DNA from: an uncultured Paracoccaceae bacterium
GTDB taxonomy: Bacteria > Pseudomonadota > Alphaproteobacteria > Rhodobacterales > Rhodobacteraceae
DNA length: 64,000 nt
Direction of reading: 5' to 3'
NCBI GenBank assembly: GCA_947495295.1
Contig: CANLYJ010000007.1
Coordinates: forward strand, 54,989 to 118,988
The notes under the pieces are model-generated. The model was not told the origin of the DNA, did no database searches, and saw only the letters and a list, made by a program, of their open reading frames with translations. Positions 1 through 9,722 of this stretch are shown in pieces. The position numbers and the translations under genes were made by a program. How positions within the stretch are numbered: position 1 is the stretch's first letter; every line of letters starts with the position of its first letter.

Positions 1-2499
1 ATTGGTGCAGGCGGCCTGCAACATATGCATGGTCTGTGCTTCCCATGCGTGTTTTTCGCCGCTGCGCCGGGCTTTGTAGAAACCACCGATGGGCAGGATA
101 TCGGTGCCTGTGGTCCAGCCATGGGCATGGACCTCTTCCAGCTTGGATTGGATGCCGCTGACACCGATGCCGGAAATCCGGGACGGCATGCCGGGGAAAT
201 ACTCGGCGACCATGGCACGCGACAGGCCGACGGCTTCAAAGTTCAGACCACCGCGATAGGATGACAGAACCGAAATCCCCATCTTGGACATGATTTTCAA
301 AAGACCCGCATCAATCGCCGCGCGATAGCGGCGCATCGCATCGGTCAGGTTACCGTCGATCAGCCCGCGACGCACACGGTCGGCAATGGAATCCTGCGCC
401 AGATAGGCGTTTACCGTGGTGGCACCACAGCCGATCAGCACGGCAAAGTAATGCGGATCAATACACTCTGCCGAACGGACATTGACCGAACAGAAGGTGC
501 GCAGACCCTGTGCTGTCAGCCCCGAATGCACGGCAGAGGTGGCCAGGATCATCGGCATCGCCACCTGATAGGGGGACTGATGTTCATCCGTAAGCACAAG
601 ATGGCCCGCACCGGACCGCACGGCGTCTTCCGCCTCTTCACGAATACGCTTCAGGCCCGCAGATAACGCACCGCGCCCCGGTTCAAACGTACAGTTGATA
701 AAGGCCACGCTGTCATCAAATACGCGGACCATTTCATCAAATTCTGCATTGCCCACAAAGGGGCTTTGCAGAACCAGAATTTCGGTCTGTGACGAATCCT
801 CGTCCAGCACGTTCTTGAGGTTACCAAACCGGGTTTTCAGCGACATCACCCGGCTTTCACGAAGTGAGTCAATCGGCGGGTTGGTGACCTGGCTGAAGTT
901 CTGGCGGAAGAAATGCGATAGCGGGCGGTATGTCTTGGACAAAACCGCCGACGGAGTGTCATCACCCATCGACGCGATCATTTCCTTGCCATCCTCGGCC
1001 ATGGGCGCCAGCACCTGTTCGAGCTCTTCGATCGAATAACCGGCCGCGATCTGGCGCTTGCGCAGGTCTTCACCTTCAAACAGCGGCACCTCGGGGATGT
1101 CGATCAACTGTTCATTCAGGTTCACAACCTTGCCAACCCATTCGCCAAAGGGCTGGGCGGCGGCCAGTTGATCCTTGATCTCGGTATCGTGGTATAGCTT
1201 GCCCTCGGTCATATCGACGGCGATCATCTGACCGGGGCCAAGCGCGCCCTTTTCAACGACGGTCGCCTCGTCCACCGGCACCATGCCCACCTCTGACCCG
1301 GCCACCAGCAATCCATCGCCGGTGACAACGTAACGCAAGGGGCGCAATCCGTTGCGGTCCAGCCCGCCACAAACCCAGCGGCCATCGGTCATCGCCAATG
1401 CGGCGGGGCCGTCCCACGGCTCCATCACGGCGTTGCAATAGCCATACATGTCCTGCCAGGCTTTGGGCATCTCAACAGCCTGTTGCGACCATGCTTCGGG
1501 GACCATCATGGTCTTGGCCATCGGGGCGTTGCGGCCAGCGCGGACCAACACCTCATAAACCGAATCCAACGCGCTGGAATCCGACGCGCCTGATGGGATG
1601 ATCGGCTTGATATCCTCGGCCATGTCACCAAAGGCACCGGATGCCATGCGGATTTCATGGCTTTTCATCCAGTTCACATTGCCCTTGAGCGTGTTGATCT
1701 CACCATTATGGGCCAGCATGCGGAACGGCTGCGCCAGCGACCATTGGGGAAACGTGTTGGTGGAATAACGCTGGTGATAAATCGCAAAAGCGGAAACAAA
1801 GCGTTCGTCCATCAGGTCGGGATAGAATTCGGCCACCTGTTCGGCCAGCATCATACCTTTGTAGATGATCGACCGGCAGGACAGGGAACACAGATACATG
1901 CCGACGATGCCAGCAGCAGTGGCAGCTTTTTCGATACGGCGGCGGATGATATACAATTCACGCTCGAACTGTTCCTCATCCATGTCCTTTTCGCAGCGGA
2001 TCAGGATTTGCTCGATCTCGGGACGGGTGGCGTTCGCTTTTTCACCCAGAACATCGTTATTCACCGGCACATGGCGCCAGCCATAGATGTAATGACCCAT
2101 ACGCAACACTTCGGTTTCGACAATCGTACGGCATTGTTCCTGCGCACCAAAATCGGTGCGGGGCAAAAACACCTGACCCACAGCAATCAATTCATCATCG
2201 CCGGGTTCATGACCGGTCCGGCGGATCTGATCCTCGAAAAAGGCAGTCGGGATCTGCACATGAATACCCGCGCCATCGCCCGTCTTGCCATCGGCATCCA
2301 CCGCACCCCGGTGCCAGACAGCTTTCAGGGCATTGATGCCCTTTTCAACCACGCCGCGGCTTTGTGAACCATCAATCGCCACAACCAGACCAACACCACA
2401 GGATGCATGTTCATCCTCCGCCTCATAAAGGCTGTTTTCAGCCATCCACTGACGCTTGGCTTCCTCGGCGGCGACCCAGGTCTCATCATATGTGGTCAT
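1..2499 (-). CDS. gltB: Glutamate synthase large subunit (GltB), 3' end cut off by the window
   Basis: Alpha subunit of NADPH-GOGAT: hydrolyses glutamine and channels ammonia to 2-oxoglutarate to make glutamate in the cytoplasm. The minus-strand frame is open from the ATG to base 1 (833 codons; the family is about 1,500 residues). It covers the class II glutamine amidotransferase domain, with the nucleophile Cys in ASCGVGLV about 34 residues in (a short leader is processed off in this family), and the central domain up to the approach to the FMN synthase domain. The ATG is preceded by AAAGGAACTGAC. It is absent from the ORF track because it has no stop inside the window. The other subunit, gltD, lies upstream on the same strand, separated by two small secreted-protein genes. 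Confidence 0.95.
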   Translation of the reverse strand, partial: MTTYDETWVAAEEAKRQWMAENSLYEAEDEHASCGVGLVVAIDGSQSRGVVEKGINALKAVWHRGAVDADGKTGDGAGIHVQIPTAFFEDQIRRTGHEPGDDELIAVGQVFLPRTDFGAQEQCRTIVETEVLRMGHYIYGWRHVPVNNDVLGEKANATRPEIEQILIRCEKDMDEEQFERELYIIRRRIEKAATAAGIVGMYLCSLSCRSIIYKGMMLAEQVAEFYPDLMDERFVSAFAIYHQRYSTNTFPQWSLAQPFRMLAHNGEINTLKGNVNWMKSHEIRMASGAFGDMAEDIKPIIPSGASDSSALDSVYEVLVRAGRNAPMAKTMMVPEAWSQQAVEMPKAWQDMYGYCNAVMEPWDGPAALAMTDGRWVCGGLDRNGLRPLRYVVTGDGLLVAGSEVGMVPVDEATVVEKGALGPGQMIAVDMTEGKLYHDTEIKDQLAAAQPFGEWVGKVVNLNEQLIDIPEVPLFEGEDLRKRQIAAGYSIEELEQVLAPMAEDGKEMIASMGDDTPSAVLSKTYRPLSHFFRQNFSQVTNPPIDSLRESRVMSLKTRFGNLKNVLDEDSSQTEILVLQSPFVGNAEFDEMVRVFDDSVAFINCTFEPGRGALSAGLKRIREEAEDAVRSGAGHLVLTDEHQSPYQVAMPMILATSAVHSGLTAQGLRTFCSVNVRSAECIDPHYFAVLIGCGATTVNAYLAQDSIADRVRRGLIDGNLTDAMRRYRAAIDAGLLKIMSKMGISVLSSYRGGLNFEAVGLSRAMVAEYFPGMPSRISGIGVSGIQSKLEEVHAHGWTTGTDILPIGGFYKARRSGEKHAWEAQTMHMLQAACTN

Positions 2500-2577
2500 G
2501 TCAGTTCCTTTCTAGGCGGGGCCACCCTTGGGGTGGGCTTTGTCCGTGTGATCCGCCGCAGCGGCATTGATCAAAAT

Positions 2578-3246
2578 CTATGAAATGGCGACGCCGCAGC
2601 CATGTTTGGGGCGGGCACTCAGGAAACCCGGTTCGCCGGGAAAGATGAATTCGACGGGGCGGTTATCGCGCTCGAACGTCTCACCATTGATGGTGGTCAC
2701 CCCGGTGCCGGCAATAAAGACGCGCCAGTTGCGATTGATGAACTCATTGCCCTTGGACCGCCACATCTCGTCACCATCGGCGTTATAGGCGGTAATGTCA
2801 TAAGTGGTTTCGTCCAAGGTGATGCCATCAATCACCACCTGACGACCTGTCAGTGTGTCCTGACCAACATAGCGGGTTGTGCCAATCTCTTCCGACAAGG
2901 TCTGGAAGTCATAATCATCGACGCCACTTGCGATCAGATCAGACAATGACGCGGGTTCGGCGGGGCTGGTTTCCAGCCGTTCAGCATGGCCGCTGAGGAT
3001 ATGAAAGCTTTCCAGCCACTGGGTCTCATTATCGATATGCCCGGCATAGGTCAGACCCTCTTCGTCCAGTGACACGCGGCGCTGATGGCCTTCGGGGTCA
3101 CCGTCACAGACAAAATGATGATCCACCTGACAGCTGGTGGATTGAACCGTCACAAAAGCCGCGCAACCGGAAGGCAGTTCAAACGTGGACTGCGCCACAG
3201 CCGGGGCTGGGGCCGCAAGGCAAATCAGGGCAAGCGCGTATCTCAC
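2578..3246 (-). CDS. Secreted hypothetical protein, paralogue B of a tandem pair
   Basis: About 222 residues with an N-terminal signal peptide (ALALICLAAPAPAVAQ) and a scatter of Cys residues. I do not recognise a named family. It is clearly paralogous to the gene immediately upstream: both have signal peptide, an early Cys, a WLES motif and a C-terminal EPGF.SA.PK...C block. The track ORF starts at 3276, but GTG at 3246 forms a GTGA overlap with the upstream stop, which suggests translational coupling and is the better start. It lies between gltD and gltB on the same strand, so it is probably co-transcribed with glutamate synthase; a role there is not evident. Confidence 0.75.
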   Translation of the reverse strand: MRYALALICLAAPAPAVAQSTFELPSGCAAFVTVQSTSCQVDHHFVCDGDPEGHQRRVSLDEEGLTYAGHIDNETQWLESFHILSGHAERLETSPAEPASLSDLIASGVDDYDFQTLSEEIGTTRYVGQDTLTGRQVVIDGITLDETTYDITAYNADGDEMWRSKGNEFINRNWRVFIAGTGVTTINGETFERDNRPVEFIFPGEPGFLSARPKHGCGVAIS

Positions 3247-3911
3247 GGACGGTAATCCACTTCGTTGACGTTGCATTCATACTTGGGGCTGGCGGAAAAG
3301 AAGCCCGGTTCGTCGGGATAGATGAACTCGACCGGGGACATGTCGATGATATTGTCCGGCGTGGCCTCGTCCCAGGCTTCCCCGAAAAAGAACAGGCGGT
3401 GGGTCTGGCTGACATATTGACGGCCGCTGCCGGTCTCGACCTCATTGCCGTCACCGTCCAGCGTGCGACCCTGAAATTCGGTATTCAGCAGCTCTTCACC
3501 ATCAATCACCGTGGTTTCGCCGGTCAGGCTGTCAAAGCCGACATTGCGTTCGATGCCTTCTTCGGTTTCGATCACGAAATCCCAGGTGTCGATCTGATTG
3601 GCGAAAAGCTCGGTCAGGGATGCGGGGTCATCGGCAGGCAGGCGCAGGCGTTCATCCCCTGTCACCTTATAGGATTCCAGCCACTGGAATTCATCATCAA
3701 CCTTCTGGATGCTGAACAGCCCGCCGCCGCCAATCAGGGCGATCCACTGATCGCCCGGATCATCCGCTTCGCAGGACCAGACATTGACCATCACGCAGCC
3801 CTTTTGCTGCACGGTCAGGACACCTTCGCAACCTTCCGGCGGGGCAAAATTCTGCTGGGCGAATGCTGGCGCGCCCGTTGCGATCAATCCAAGGATCGTC
3901 AGATGCTTCAT
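3243..3911 (-). CDS. Secreted hypothetical protein, paralogue A of a tandem pair
   Basis: About 222 residues starting MKHLTILGLI, a clear Sec signal peptide ending near AFAQQ. The ORF track starts 18 bases earlier at a TTG; the ATG at 3911 has GGAGGG upstream and fits the signal peptide better. It shares length, the WLES motif and the terminal DEPGFFSASPKYEC block with the next gene, so the two arose by tandem duplication. Conserved Cys near both ends could form a disulfide in the periplasm. Function unknown. The position between gltD and gltB suggests a shared operon. Confidence 0.75.
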   Translation of the reverse strand: MKHLTILGLIATGAPAFAQQNFAPPEGCEGVLTVQQKGCVMVNVWSCEADDPGDQWIALIGGGGLFSIQKVDDEFQWLESYKVTGDERLRLPADDPASLTELFANQIDTWDFVIETEEGIERNVGFDSLTGETTVIDGEELLNTEFQGRTLDGDGNEVETGSGRQYVSQTHRLFFFGEAWDEATPDNIIDMSPVEFIYPDEPGFFSASPKYECNVNEVDYRP

Positions 3912-4024
3912 CACTTCTTTACCCTCCAAGTCAGCATATCTGACTTATCTATATGTTGGGGTCCGACCAGTTGCCCGACGCAAGTCCGACGTCTGGCCGA
4001 CGCTTTGCCGACACGGTTTTTCGG

Positions 4025-5452
4025 CTATTCTGCGGCCACCGTAGCGGCCTGACCCAGATACTCAAGAATGGCAGTGGCAGCATCGCGCCCATCGCGGATC
4101 GCCCAGACAACCAATGATGCACCGCGCACAATATCACCGGCGGCATAAACGCCTTCCAGGCTGGTGGCACCAGTGCCGAAATCAGCCTTCACCGTACCCC
4201 AGCGGGTCACCTCAAGGCCATCAACGCCCCACAGTTTTGGCAGATCTTCAGGTTCGAACCCCAGCGCCTTGATCACCAGATCGGCGCCTTCAACATAATC
4301 GGCACCCTCAATCACCTCGGGCGATTGGCGGCCCGTGGCATCGGGCGCACCAAGGCGCATCTTTTGCACCTTCACACCTGTAGCCGGGTCACCCTCAAAA
4401 CCAGCGGGGGCAGACAGCCAGACAAATTCGACCCCCTCTTCCTCGGCGTTTTGCACTTCACGCTGCGATCCGGGCATATTGGCACGGTCGCGACGATACA
4501 GGCATTTGACGCTGTCAGCGCCTTGGCGGACGGCGGTACGCACGCAATCCATTGCGGTATCACCACCGCCGATCACGACGACGCGTTTGCCCACCGCGTT
4601 CAATTCACCATTGTCAAACTCCGGCACATCATCGCCGAATGATTTGCGGTTGCTGGCGGTCAGATAATCAATCGCGCTGACAATACCATCGGCAAAACTA
4701 TCGGGCAGGTCCCTTGTTTTATAGACGCCCGTGGCAATCAGGACGGCGTCATGTTTGCCGCGAATGGCATCAAATGACAGGTCCTCGCCAACCTCGCAGT
4801 TCAACACAAACTGCACGCCGCCGTCTTCCAGCTGGGTCATGCGTTGCATCACCACATCCTTTTCCAGCTTAAAGCCGGGGATGCCATAGGTCAGCAAACC
4901 GCCACCGCGATCATAGCGATCATAAACGGTGACCTGCACGCCCTGACGGCGCAGCATGTCTGCGGCGGCCAACCCACCGGGGCCGGCACCAATGATGCCC
5001 ACAGTTTCGCTGCGTTCGACATGAGGCTGGATCGGCTTGACCCAACCTTCAGCAAAGGCCGTATCGGTGATGTATTTTTCGACCGACCCGATTGTCACCG
5101 TGCCATGGCCGGATTGTTCAATCACGCAATTGCCTTCGCACAGGCGGTCCTGCGGGCAGATGCGGCCACAGATTTCCGGAAAGGTGTTCGTGGCCTGGCT
5201 GATCTCATAGGCTTCCTGCAACCGGCCTTCGGCTGTCAGGCGCAGCCAATCGGGGATGTTGTTGTGCAGCGGGCAATGGGTCTGGCAATAGGGCACACCA
5301 CATTGGGAACAGCGGCTTGCCTGCTCTGCCGCTTTGTCACGGGCGTACTGCGCGTAAATCTCGCCAAAATCTTCTTTGCGTAGATTGGGCGGGCGCTTTT
5401 CCGGCATATCACGCTCAACAGCCGTAAATTTCAGCATCTTCTGACCAGCCAT
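4025..5452 (-). CDS. gltD: Glutamate synthase small subunit (GltD)
   Basis: Beta subunit of NADPH-GOGAT (475 residues): an FAD- and NADPH-binding reductase that feeds electrons to GltB. Visible motifs are the N-terminal cysteine clusters (CSQCGVPYC, CGRICPQDRLC), a first Rossmann motif GAGPGGLAAAD, and a second nucleotide-binding motif IGGGDTAMDC. The ATG at MAGQKMLKF follows GGGAGAACGCCGC, so it is preferred over the TTG used by the track (5473). It is the first gene of the gltD - secreted pair - gltB block. Confidence 0.96.
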   Translation of the reverse strand: MAGQKMLKFTAVERDMPEKRPPNLRKEDFGEIYAQYARDKAAEQASRCSQCGVPYCQTHCPLHNNIPDWLRLTAEGRLQEAYEISQATNTFPEICGRICPQDRLCEGNCVIEQSGHGTVTIGSVEKYITDTAFAEGWVKPIQPHVERSETVGIIGAGPGGLAAADMLRRQGVQVTVYDRYDRGGGLLTYGIPGFKLEKDVVMQRMTQLEDGGVQFVLNCEVGEDLSFDAIRGKHDAVLIATGVYKTRDLPDSFADGIVSAIDYLTASNRKSFGDDVPEFDNGELNAVGKRVVVIGGGDTAMDCVRTAVRQGADSVKCLYRRDRANMPGSQREVQNAEEEGVEFVWLSAPAGFEGDPATGVKVQKMRLGAPDATGRQSPEVIEGADYVEGADLVIKALGFEPEDLPKLWGVDGLEVTRWGTVKADFGTGATSLEGVYAAGDIVRGASLVVWAIRDGRDAATAILEYLGQAATVAAE

Positions 5453-5671
5453 GCGGCGTTCTCCCAAATTCAAAGGCGAGCCGCCTTTTAGAACAGCTTG
5501 AAACAGATTAAAAGGCAGTATTACTGACCTTTAATGGGAAAATCTATATGCCCAAACGCACTTATGTGCAAATTCAATCGTTAAATAGGTCCGATATGTG
5601 ACCTATATCCGCTCTTTTCCCTGTTTCCGAACGGGTTAGTTTGACGAAACCGAATCAAGCAGCCAGAGCGG

Positions 5672-6475
5672 ATGACAACATTTAACCTGATCCTGATCGC
5701 GCTGATCCAAGGTGTAACCGAATTTCTGCCGGTCTCCTCCTCTGGTCATCTGATATTGCTGCCCTCGCTTAGCGGTCTGGCCGATCAAGGGCAGATCATT
5801 GATGTGGCCGCCCATGTCGGCACATTGTTGGCCGTAATCCTCTATTTCCGGGCCGACGTCCGGCTGGCGTTTTTTGGGACATTGCGACTGATACGGGGCA
5901 AGATCGACACCCAAGGGGCATTCCTCGCCCTTTGCCTTCTGATCGCCACGATCCCGGTGATCCTGGTCGGGCTGATCCTGAAACTCACCGGCCTCTCGGA
6001 CGCCATGCGCGGCATCGCCGTAATCGGCTGGGCGATGATCATCTTTGGGGTCTTCCTTTACTGGGCTGATCAGAACGGGCCCATTGAAAAGACTGCCGAA
6101 AAATGGAGCTTGAAGGACGCCCTGCAAATGGGCCTCTGGCAGGCGGTCGCCCTGATCCCCGGCACATCACGGTCCGGCATCACCATCACCGCGGGGCGGA
6201 TGCTGGGCTATACCAGAACCGATGCAGCGCGGCTCTCCATGTTGATGTCGATCCCCACCATCATCGCCTCTGCGGCCTTGCTGGGATTGGATGTTATCGG
6301 CACCGCTGACGCATCAGATCTGCGCGATATCGGGATCGTCGTGGCAATGTCATTCGGCGCGGCCTTGCTGGCGCTGACCCTGATGATGCGACTGCTCAAG
6401 GCCGTCAGTTACACACCCTACGTGATCTATCGGATCGCGCTGGGCATCGTCCTGCTATGGATCGCCTATACCTAA
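5672..6475 (+). CDS. uppP: Undecaprenyl-diphosphatase UppP (BacA)
   Basis: Integral membrane phosphatase (267 residues, about eight hydrophobic segments) that converts undecaprenyl diphosphate to the monophosphate, recycling the lipid carrier for peptidoglycan and other envelope polymers. Family signatures are both present: QGVTEFLPVSSSGHL near the N terminus and the PGTSRSG loop near residue 168. Length is normal. It converges on the next gene, overlapping it by four bases at the stop codons. About 220 bases separate it from divergent gltD, enough for both promoters. Confidence 0.95.
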   Translation: MTTFNLILIALIQGVTEFLPVSSSGHLILLPSLSGLADQGQIIDVAAHVGTLLAVILYFRADVRLAFFGTLRLIRGKIDTQGAFLALCLLIATIPVILVGLILKLTGLSDAMRGIAVIGWAMIIFGVFLYWADQNGPIEKTAEKWSLKDALQMGLWQAVALIPGTSRSGITITAGRMLGYTRTDAARLSMLMSIPTIIASAALLGLDVIGTADASDLRDIGIVVAMSFGAALLALTLMMRLLKAVSYTPYVIYRIALGIVLLWIAYT

Positions 6476-7452
6476 GCTTTCAGGTTCTTCGCGGATTCCT
6501 TGATCGCGTCATACTGACCAGAAGGCCGGAAGCGCCACAGATAATCGGGAAGTACAGCCTCCATCGCGGTGGGGGAAATCCCCAATGCATCAAGGCCCTT
6601 TGCGTCGTCTGCAACCACATTATCAACAGCGAGGTTCAACACCTGATCCTTGGTCACCGGTCCCTTGACAATGCCCAATGACAAGGCGCGCACAACGCCA
6701 AAGACCGCCGCCATGATCCGGGCAATCCAGAACGGCATATTCAGGATCAACCGCTTGCGGCGCACGATCTGCAACATCAGCTGCATCAGTGCGCGAAAGG
6801 TCATCACATCCGGCCCGCCCAATTCGTAAACACCAGCCTCAGCGTGGCCTTGCACGGCCTTGGCAGCAGCAGCGGCCACATCATCCACATAGACAGGCTG
6901 GAACCGGGTATCAGCGCCGACAACAGGCAAAACCGGGCCAAGCCGGGTCATCCCGGCAAAGCGGTTAAAGAACTGATCTTCCGGGCCAAAGATGATCGAA
7001 GGGCGCAGGATCACGGCATCAGGCATATGTTGCAGAACGCCTGCCTCGCCCGCCGCCTTGGTGCGGGCATATTCACTGGCCGCGTCCGGATCGGCACCAA
7101 TGGCAGAGATATGCACCATGCGAGGCACAGCCATGGATGCAGCGATCCGGGCGATCCGTTCAGCACCTTCGGCCTGAACCGCATCAAATGTGTTCTTGCC
7201 CACCTCGTCCAAAACACCAACACAGTTCACAACCGCATCAGCGCCATCCATGACAGCCGCAACGCTGGCATCATCGCGGATATTGCAGAAAACCGGCTCA
7301 ACCTGACCGACCACACCGTAGGGGCGGACAAACATCGCCTCGTTAACATTGCGGACCGCGACCCGGACGCGCCAGCCTTCCTTGGCCATGCGCCGCGCGA
7401 TATATCGCCCGACAAAACCGGATCCGCCAAAAATCGTGACAAGCTTGGACAT
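6472..7452 (-). CDS. NAD(P)-binding epimerase-like protein, complex I NDUFA9 family
   Basis: 326-residue atypical short-chain dehydrogenase/reductase. The N terminus carries the nucleotide-binding motif FGGSGFVGRYIA, followed by NCVGVL and ISAIGAD strands typical of the complex-I NDUFA9-like/NAD-epimerase group. In alphaproteobacteria this family is linked to respiratory complex I or quinone-related roles; the exact reaction is not established here. The classical catalytic YxxxK is weak (YARTKAAGE), as is usual for atypical members. It converges with uppP with a four-base overlap. Confidence 0.85.
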   Translation of the reverse strand: MSKLVTIFGGSGFVGRYIARRMAKEGWRVRVAVRNVNEAMFVRPYGVVGQVEPVFCNIRDDASVAAVMDGADAVVNCVGVLDEVGKNTFDAVQAEGAERIARIAASMAVPRMVHISAIGADPDAASEYARTKAAGEAGVLQHMPDAVILRPSIIFGPEDQFFNRFAGMTRLGPVLPVVGADTRFQPVYVDDVAAAAAKAVQGHAEAGVYELGGPDVMTFRALMQLMLQIVRRKRLILNMPFWIARIMAAVFGVVRALSLGIVKGPVTKDQVLNLAVDNVVADDAKGLDALGISPTAMEAVLPDYLWRFRPSGQYDAIKESAKNLKA

Positions 7453-7612
7453 AGGGCTAGCCTTTATTGCAACTCTGCGCCTCGGGTTTACCTACCCCGC
7501 ATGGGCCAGACAAGGCGCAATTGCGGCGGCGCGGGCAGAGTCTTTTCATTTCGTCACCGAATCCCGTTGACAGGGGGGCAAACCCCGCTTAAATCCCGCC
7601 CACACGACACCT

Positions 7613-7699
7613 GCCCAGGTGGCGGAATTGGTAGACGCGCCAGCTTCAGGTGCTGGTGTCTGTATGGACGTGGAGGTTCGAGTCCTCTCCTGGGCACCA
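7613..7699 (+). tRNA. tRNA-Leu(CAG)
   Basis: 87 bases including an encoded CCA. Acceptor stem GCCCAGG pairs with CCTGGGC, the D arm is GCGGAATTGGTAGACGC, and the anticodon stem CCAGC/GCTGG encloses loop TTCAGGT (anticodon CAG). A type II variable arm follows, then T arm GAGGTTCGAGTCCTC. This is a standard type II leucine tRNA. Confidence 0.96.
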
Positions 7700-7859
7700 A
7701 TTACCCCGAACATAGATGAACATATCGGCCTGTAAACACTGATGTTTTGGGCGCTTCCGTGTATCGTTTGACTATAGCAGAACATACGATACCCCAGAAA
7801 ACATGTTATGTAGGAGGATTATTGGGGGTGACCTGCGCCTCAAGTTTCCTACAGCTTTC

Positions 7860-7960
7860 TGCGGAGTCCTTGGGGGTAACTCTGTGACCCTATCCGAAAC
7901 TATTGTCATTGCTGCGCCGCGCGAGGCAATTGCCTTGTCCAACTCACGCACAGGCATCGA
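7860..7960 (-). pseudogene. Short remnant of an IS3-like transposase
   Basis: On the minus strand a short frame reads VRELDKAIASRGAAMTIVSD, followed by RVTEL. This resembles the (V)RELD..IA.RG....IVSDNGTEL segment around the second catalytic Asp of IS3-family OrfB, with the NG of DNG replaced. The frame is broken on both sides and no terminal repeats are visible. It sits in the roughly 500-base gene-free stretch between tRNA-Leu and ilvE (7700-8198), which otherwise shows only small unsupported ORFs. The tRNA-proximal position fits decay of an old insertion. Confidence 0.45.
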
Positions 7961-8198
7961 TCTTCACTTTTTGGATGCAGTCCCTGATCCAGCGATTGGC
8001 GGTAGCGATGCGGTCGATATCGACGCAAAAGCATGCATCGCTGCCGCGCCACCTGTCTTGACCCGCCGACGCTGTGCCGAAACCGGCTTGGGATCAGAAC
8101 CCTAAAGCCTGTCAAATATCCGCCCAGCCTATCAACCCGGCGGATGTTTGTTGTGATCTGGTTCAGGCAGAATAGTTAGCGGCCAACAGTCGCTGCCC

Positions 8199-9068
8199 TT
8201 AACTGCGCACCAGCTTTTCGTATTCCTCGGAGATGTCCCGCGTCATCGCGCCCACTTCGAAGTTATAGTCGCCGATCTGGCCCACCGGGGTAACCTCGGC
8301 CGCCGTGCCGGTGAGCCAGCATTGTTCGAACCCTTCCAGCTCTTCGGGCATGATGACCCGTTCGTGGACCTTGACCTGATGCTTTTCCAGCATCCCGATC
8401 ACCGTCTGCCGGGTCAGACCGTTCAGGAATGCATCGGGCTTGGGTGTGTGCACCTCGCCATCTTTGACAAAGAACATGTTCGCGCCCGTCGCCTCGGCCA
8501 CATAGCCGCGATAGTCGAACATCAGGGCATCCGAACATCCCTTTGCTTCGGCGGCGTGTTTGGACATGGTTGCAATCATGTAAAGGCCAGCAGCCTTGGC
8601 CTGTGACGGGGCGGTTTCGGGGCTGGGCCGTTTCCATTTGGCGATGTCGAGCCTGGCACCCTTCATCTTGGCATCACCATAATAATTGCCCCATTCCCAA
8701 ACGGCCACGGCCATGTGGACGGGGTTACGGGCCGATGCGACGCCCATATCTTCGCCCGCGCCACGCCAAGCGACGGCGCGCACGTAAGCGTCTGTCAGCC
8801 CATTGGCGTCGAGGGCAGCCCGTTTGGCAGCTTCGATTTCATCGACCGTGTAGGGGATGTCAAAATCGATCAGCTTACCCGATGTGATCAGCCGTTCGGA
8901 ATGCTCGCGGGACAGAAATATCTTGCCATCATAGCACCGCTCGCCTTCAAATACGGATGAGGCATAGTGCATGGCATGTGTCAGGATATGAACATTGGCG
9001 CTACGCCAATCGACCAACTGGCCGTCCATCCAGATTTTCCCATCCCTGTCATCATATCCGCCAGCCAT
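8199..9068 (-). CDS. ilvE: Branched-chain amino acid aminotransferase IlvE
   Basis: PLP-dependent class IV aminotransferase (289 residues) that interconverts leucine, isoleucine and valine with their 2-oxo acids. Visible features are the N-terminal KIWMDGQLVDW block, the HYASSVFEGERCY segment, and the class IV signature region EATGANMFFVKDG with LTRQTV. The start at MAGGYDDRDG has GGAGGCTCAG just upstream and matches family length. The track start at 9083 is a TTG 15 bases earlier. Confidence 0.95.
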   Translation of the reverse strand: MAGGYDDRDGKIWMDGQLVDWRSANVHILTHAMHYASSVFEGERCYDGKIFLSREHSERLITSGKLIDFDIPYTVDEIEAAKRAALDANGLTDAYVRAVAWRGAGEDMGVASARNPVHMAVAVWEWGNYYGDAKMKGARLDIAKWKRPSPETAPSQAKAAGLYMIATMSKHAAEAKGCSDALMFDYRGYVAEATGANMFFVKDGEVHTPKPDAFLNGLTRQTVIGMLEKHQVKVHERVIMPEELEGFEQCWLTGTAAEVTPVGQIGDYNFEVGAMTRDISEEYEKLVRS

Positions 9069-9215
9069 CTGAGCCTCCATCAAATTTGCATATGTTACGC
9101 GTATAGGTCCGTTTCGGACATAAAATTGCGCAATTTCTGCATTTCGCTAGCAGTTGATTCTTGGAATGTCAACAAAGCTGACGTATTGTGATCTGAAAGC
9201 AAGGGGAGAGGCCGT

Positions 9216-9722
9216 ATGCCGGAAGGATCATCGCCGCCGATGGGGCAAAGCCTGCTGTTTCTGACGGACGAACAGTTGCGCAAGGGCATCGAGGCGATGT
9301 TTTTCGCCTATCGTGGATTTACCGCCGACCCGGATCGTATTCTTGCCCAGAAATCCTATGGCCGCGCCCATCACCGGGCGATCCATTTCATCCATCGCAG
9401 CCCCGGCACGACCGTCAACAATCTGTTGTCGATACTTGGTGTGACAAAACAATCGCTTAATCGTGTGTTGCGTACCCTGATCGAAGACGGTTTGGTAGCA
9501 AGCACTGTTGGCACAAGGGACAAACGCGAACGCCATCTGCACTTGACGGAAACGGGTGCGGCGTTGGAACGTGAACTATCGGATGCCCAGCGCGACCGGA
9601 TGCGGGCTGCCTATCGGGCCGCCGGGCCTGCCGCTGTTGCTGGATTTCGGCAGGTGCTGGAGGCCATGATGGATGACGAAACCCGCCATCATTACGAGGC
9701 GATGAAGGAAAAGACCGAATGA
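9216..9722 (+). CDS. petP: MarR-family transcriptional regulator PetP
   Basis: 168-residue winged-helix protein. The HTH is visible around GTTVNNLLSILGVTKQSLNRVL, followed by the beta-wing with the DKRERHLHLT motif typical of MarR proteins. It overlaps the response regulator petR by an ATGA junction. This MarR plus OmpR-type pair matches the petP-petR operon of Rhodobacter. Its physiological signal is not known from sequence. It is divergent from ilvE with about 150 bases between. Confidence 0.88.
   Translation: MPEGSSPPMGQSLLFLTDEQLRKGIEAMFFAYRGFTADPDRILAQKSYGRAHHRAIHFIHRSPGTTVNNLLSILGVTKQSLNRVLRTLIEDGLVASTVGTRDKRERHLHLTETGAALERELSDAQRDRMRAAYRAAGPAAVAGFRQVLEAMMDDETRHHYEAMKEKTE

Noticed and set aside
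7803-8105. Plus-strand 100-residue ORF after tRNA-Leu
   Set aside because: No family features. The opposite strand shows a transposase-like fragment, which better explains the stretch.
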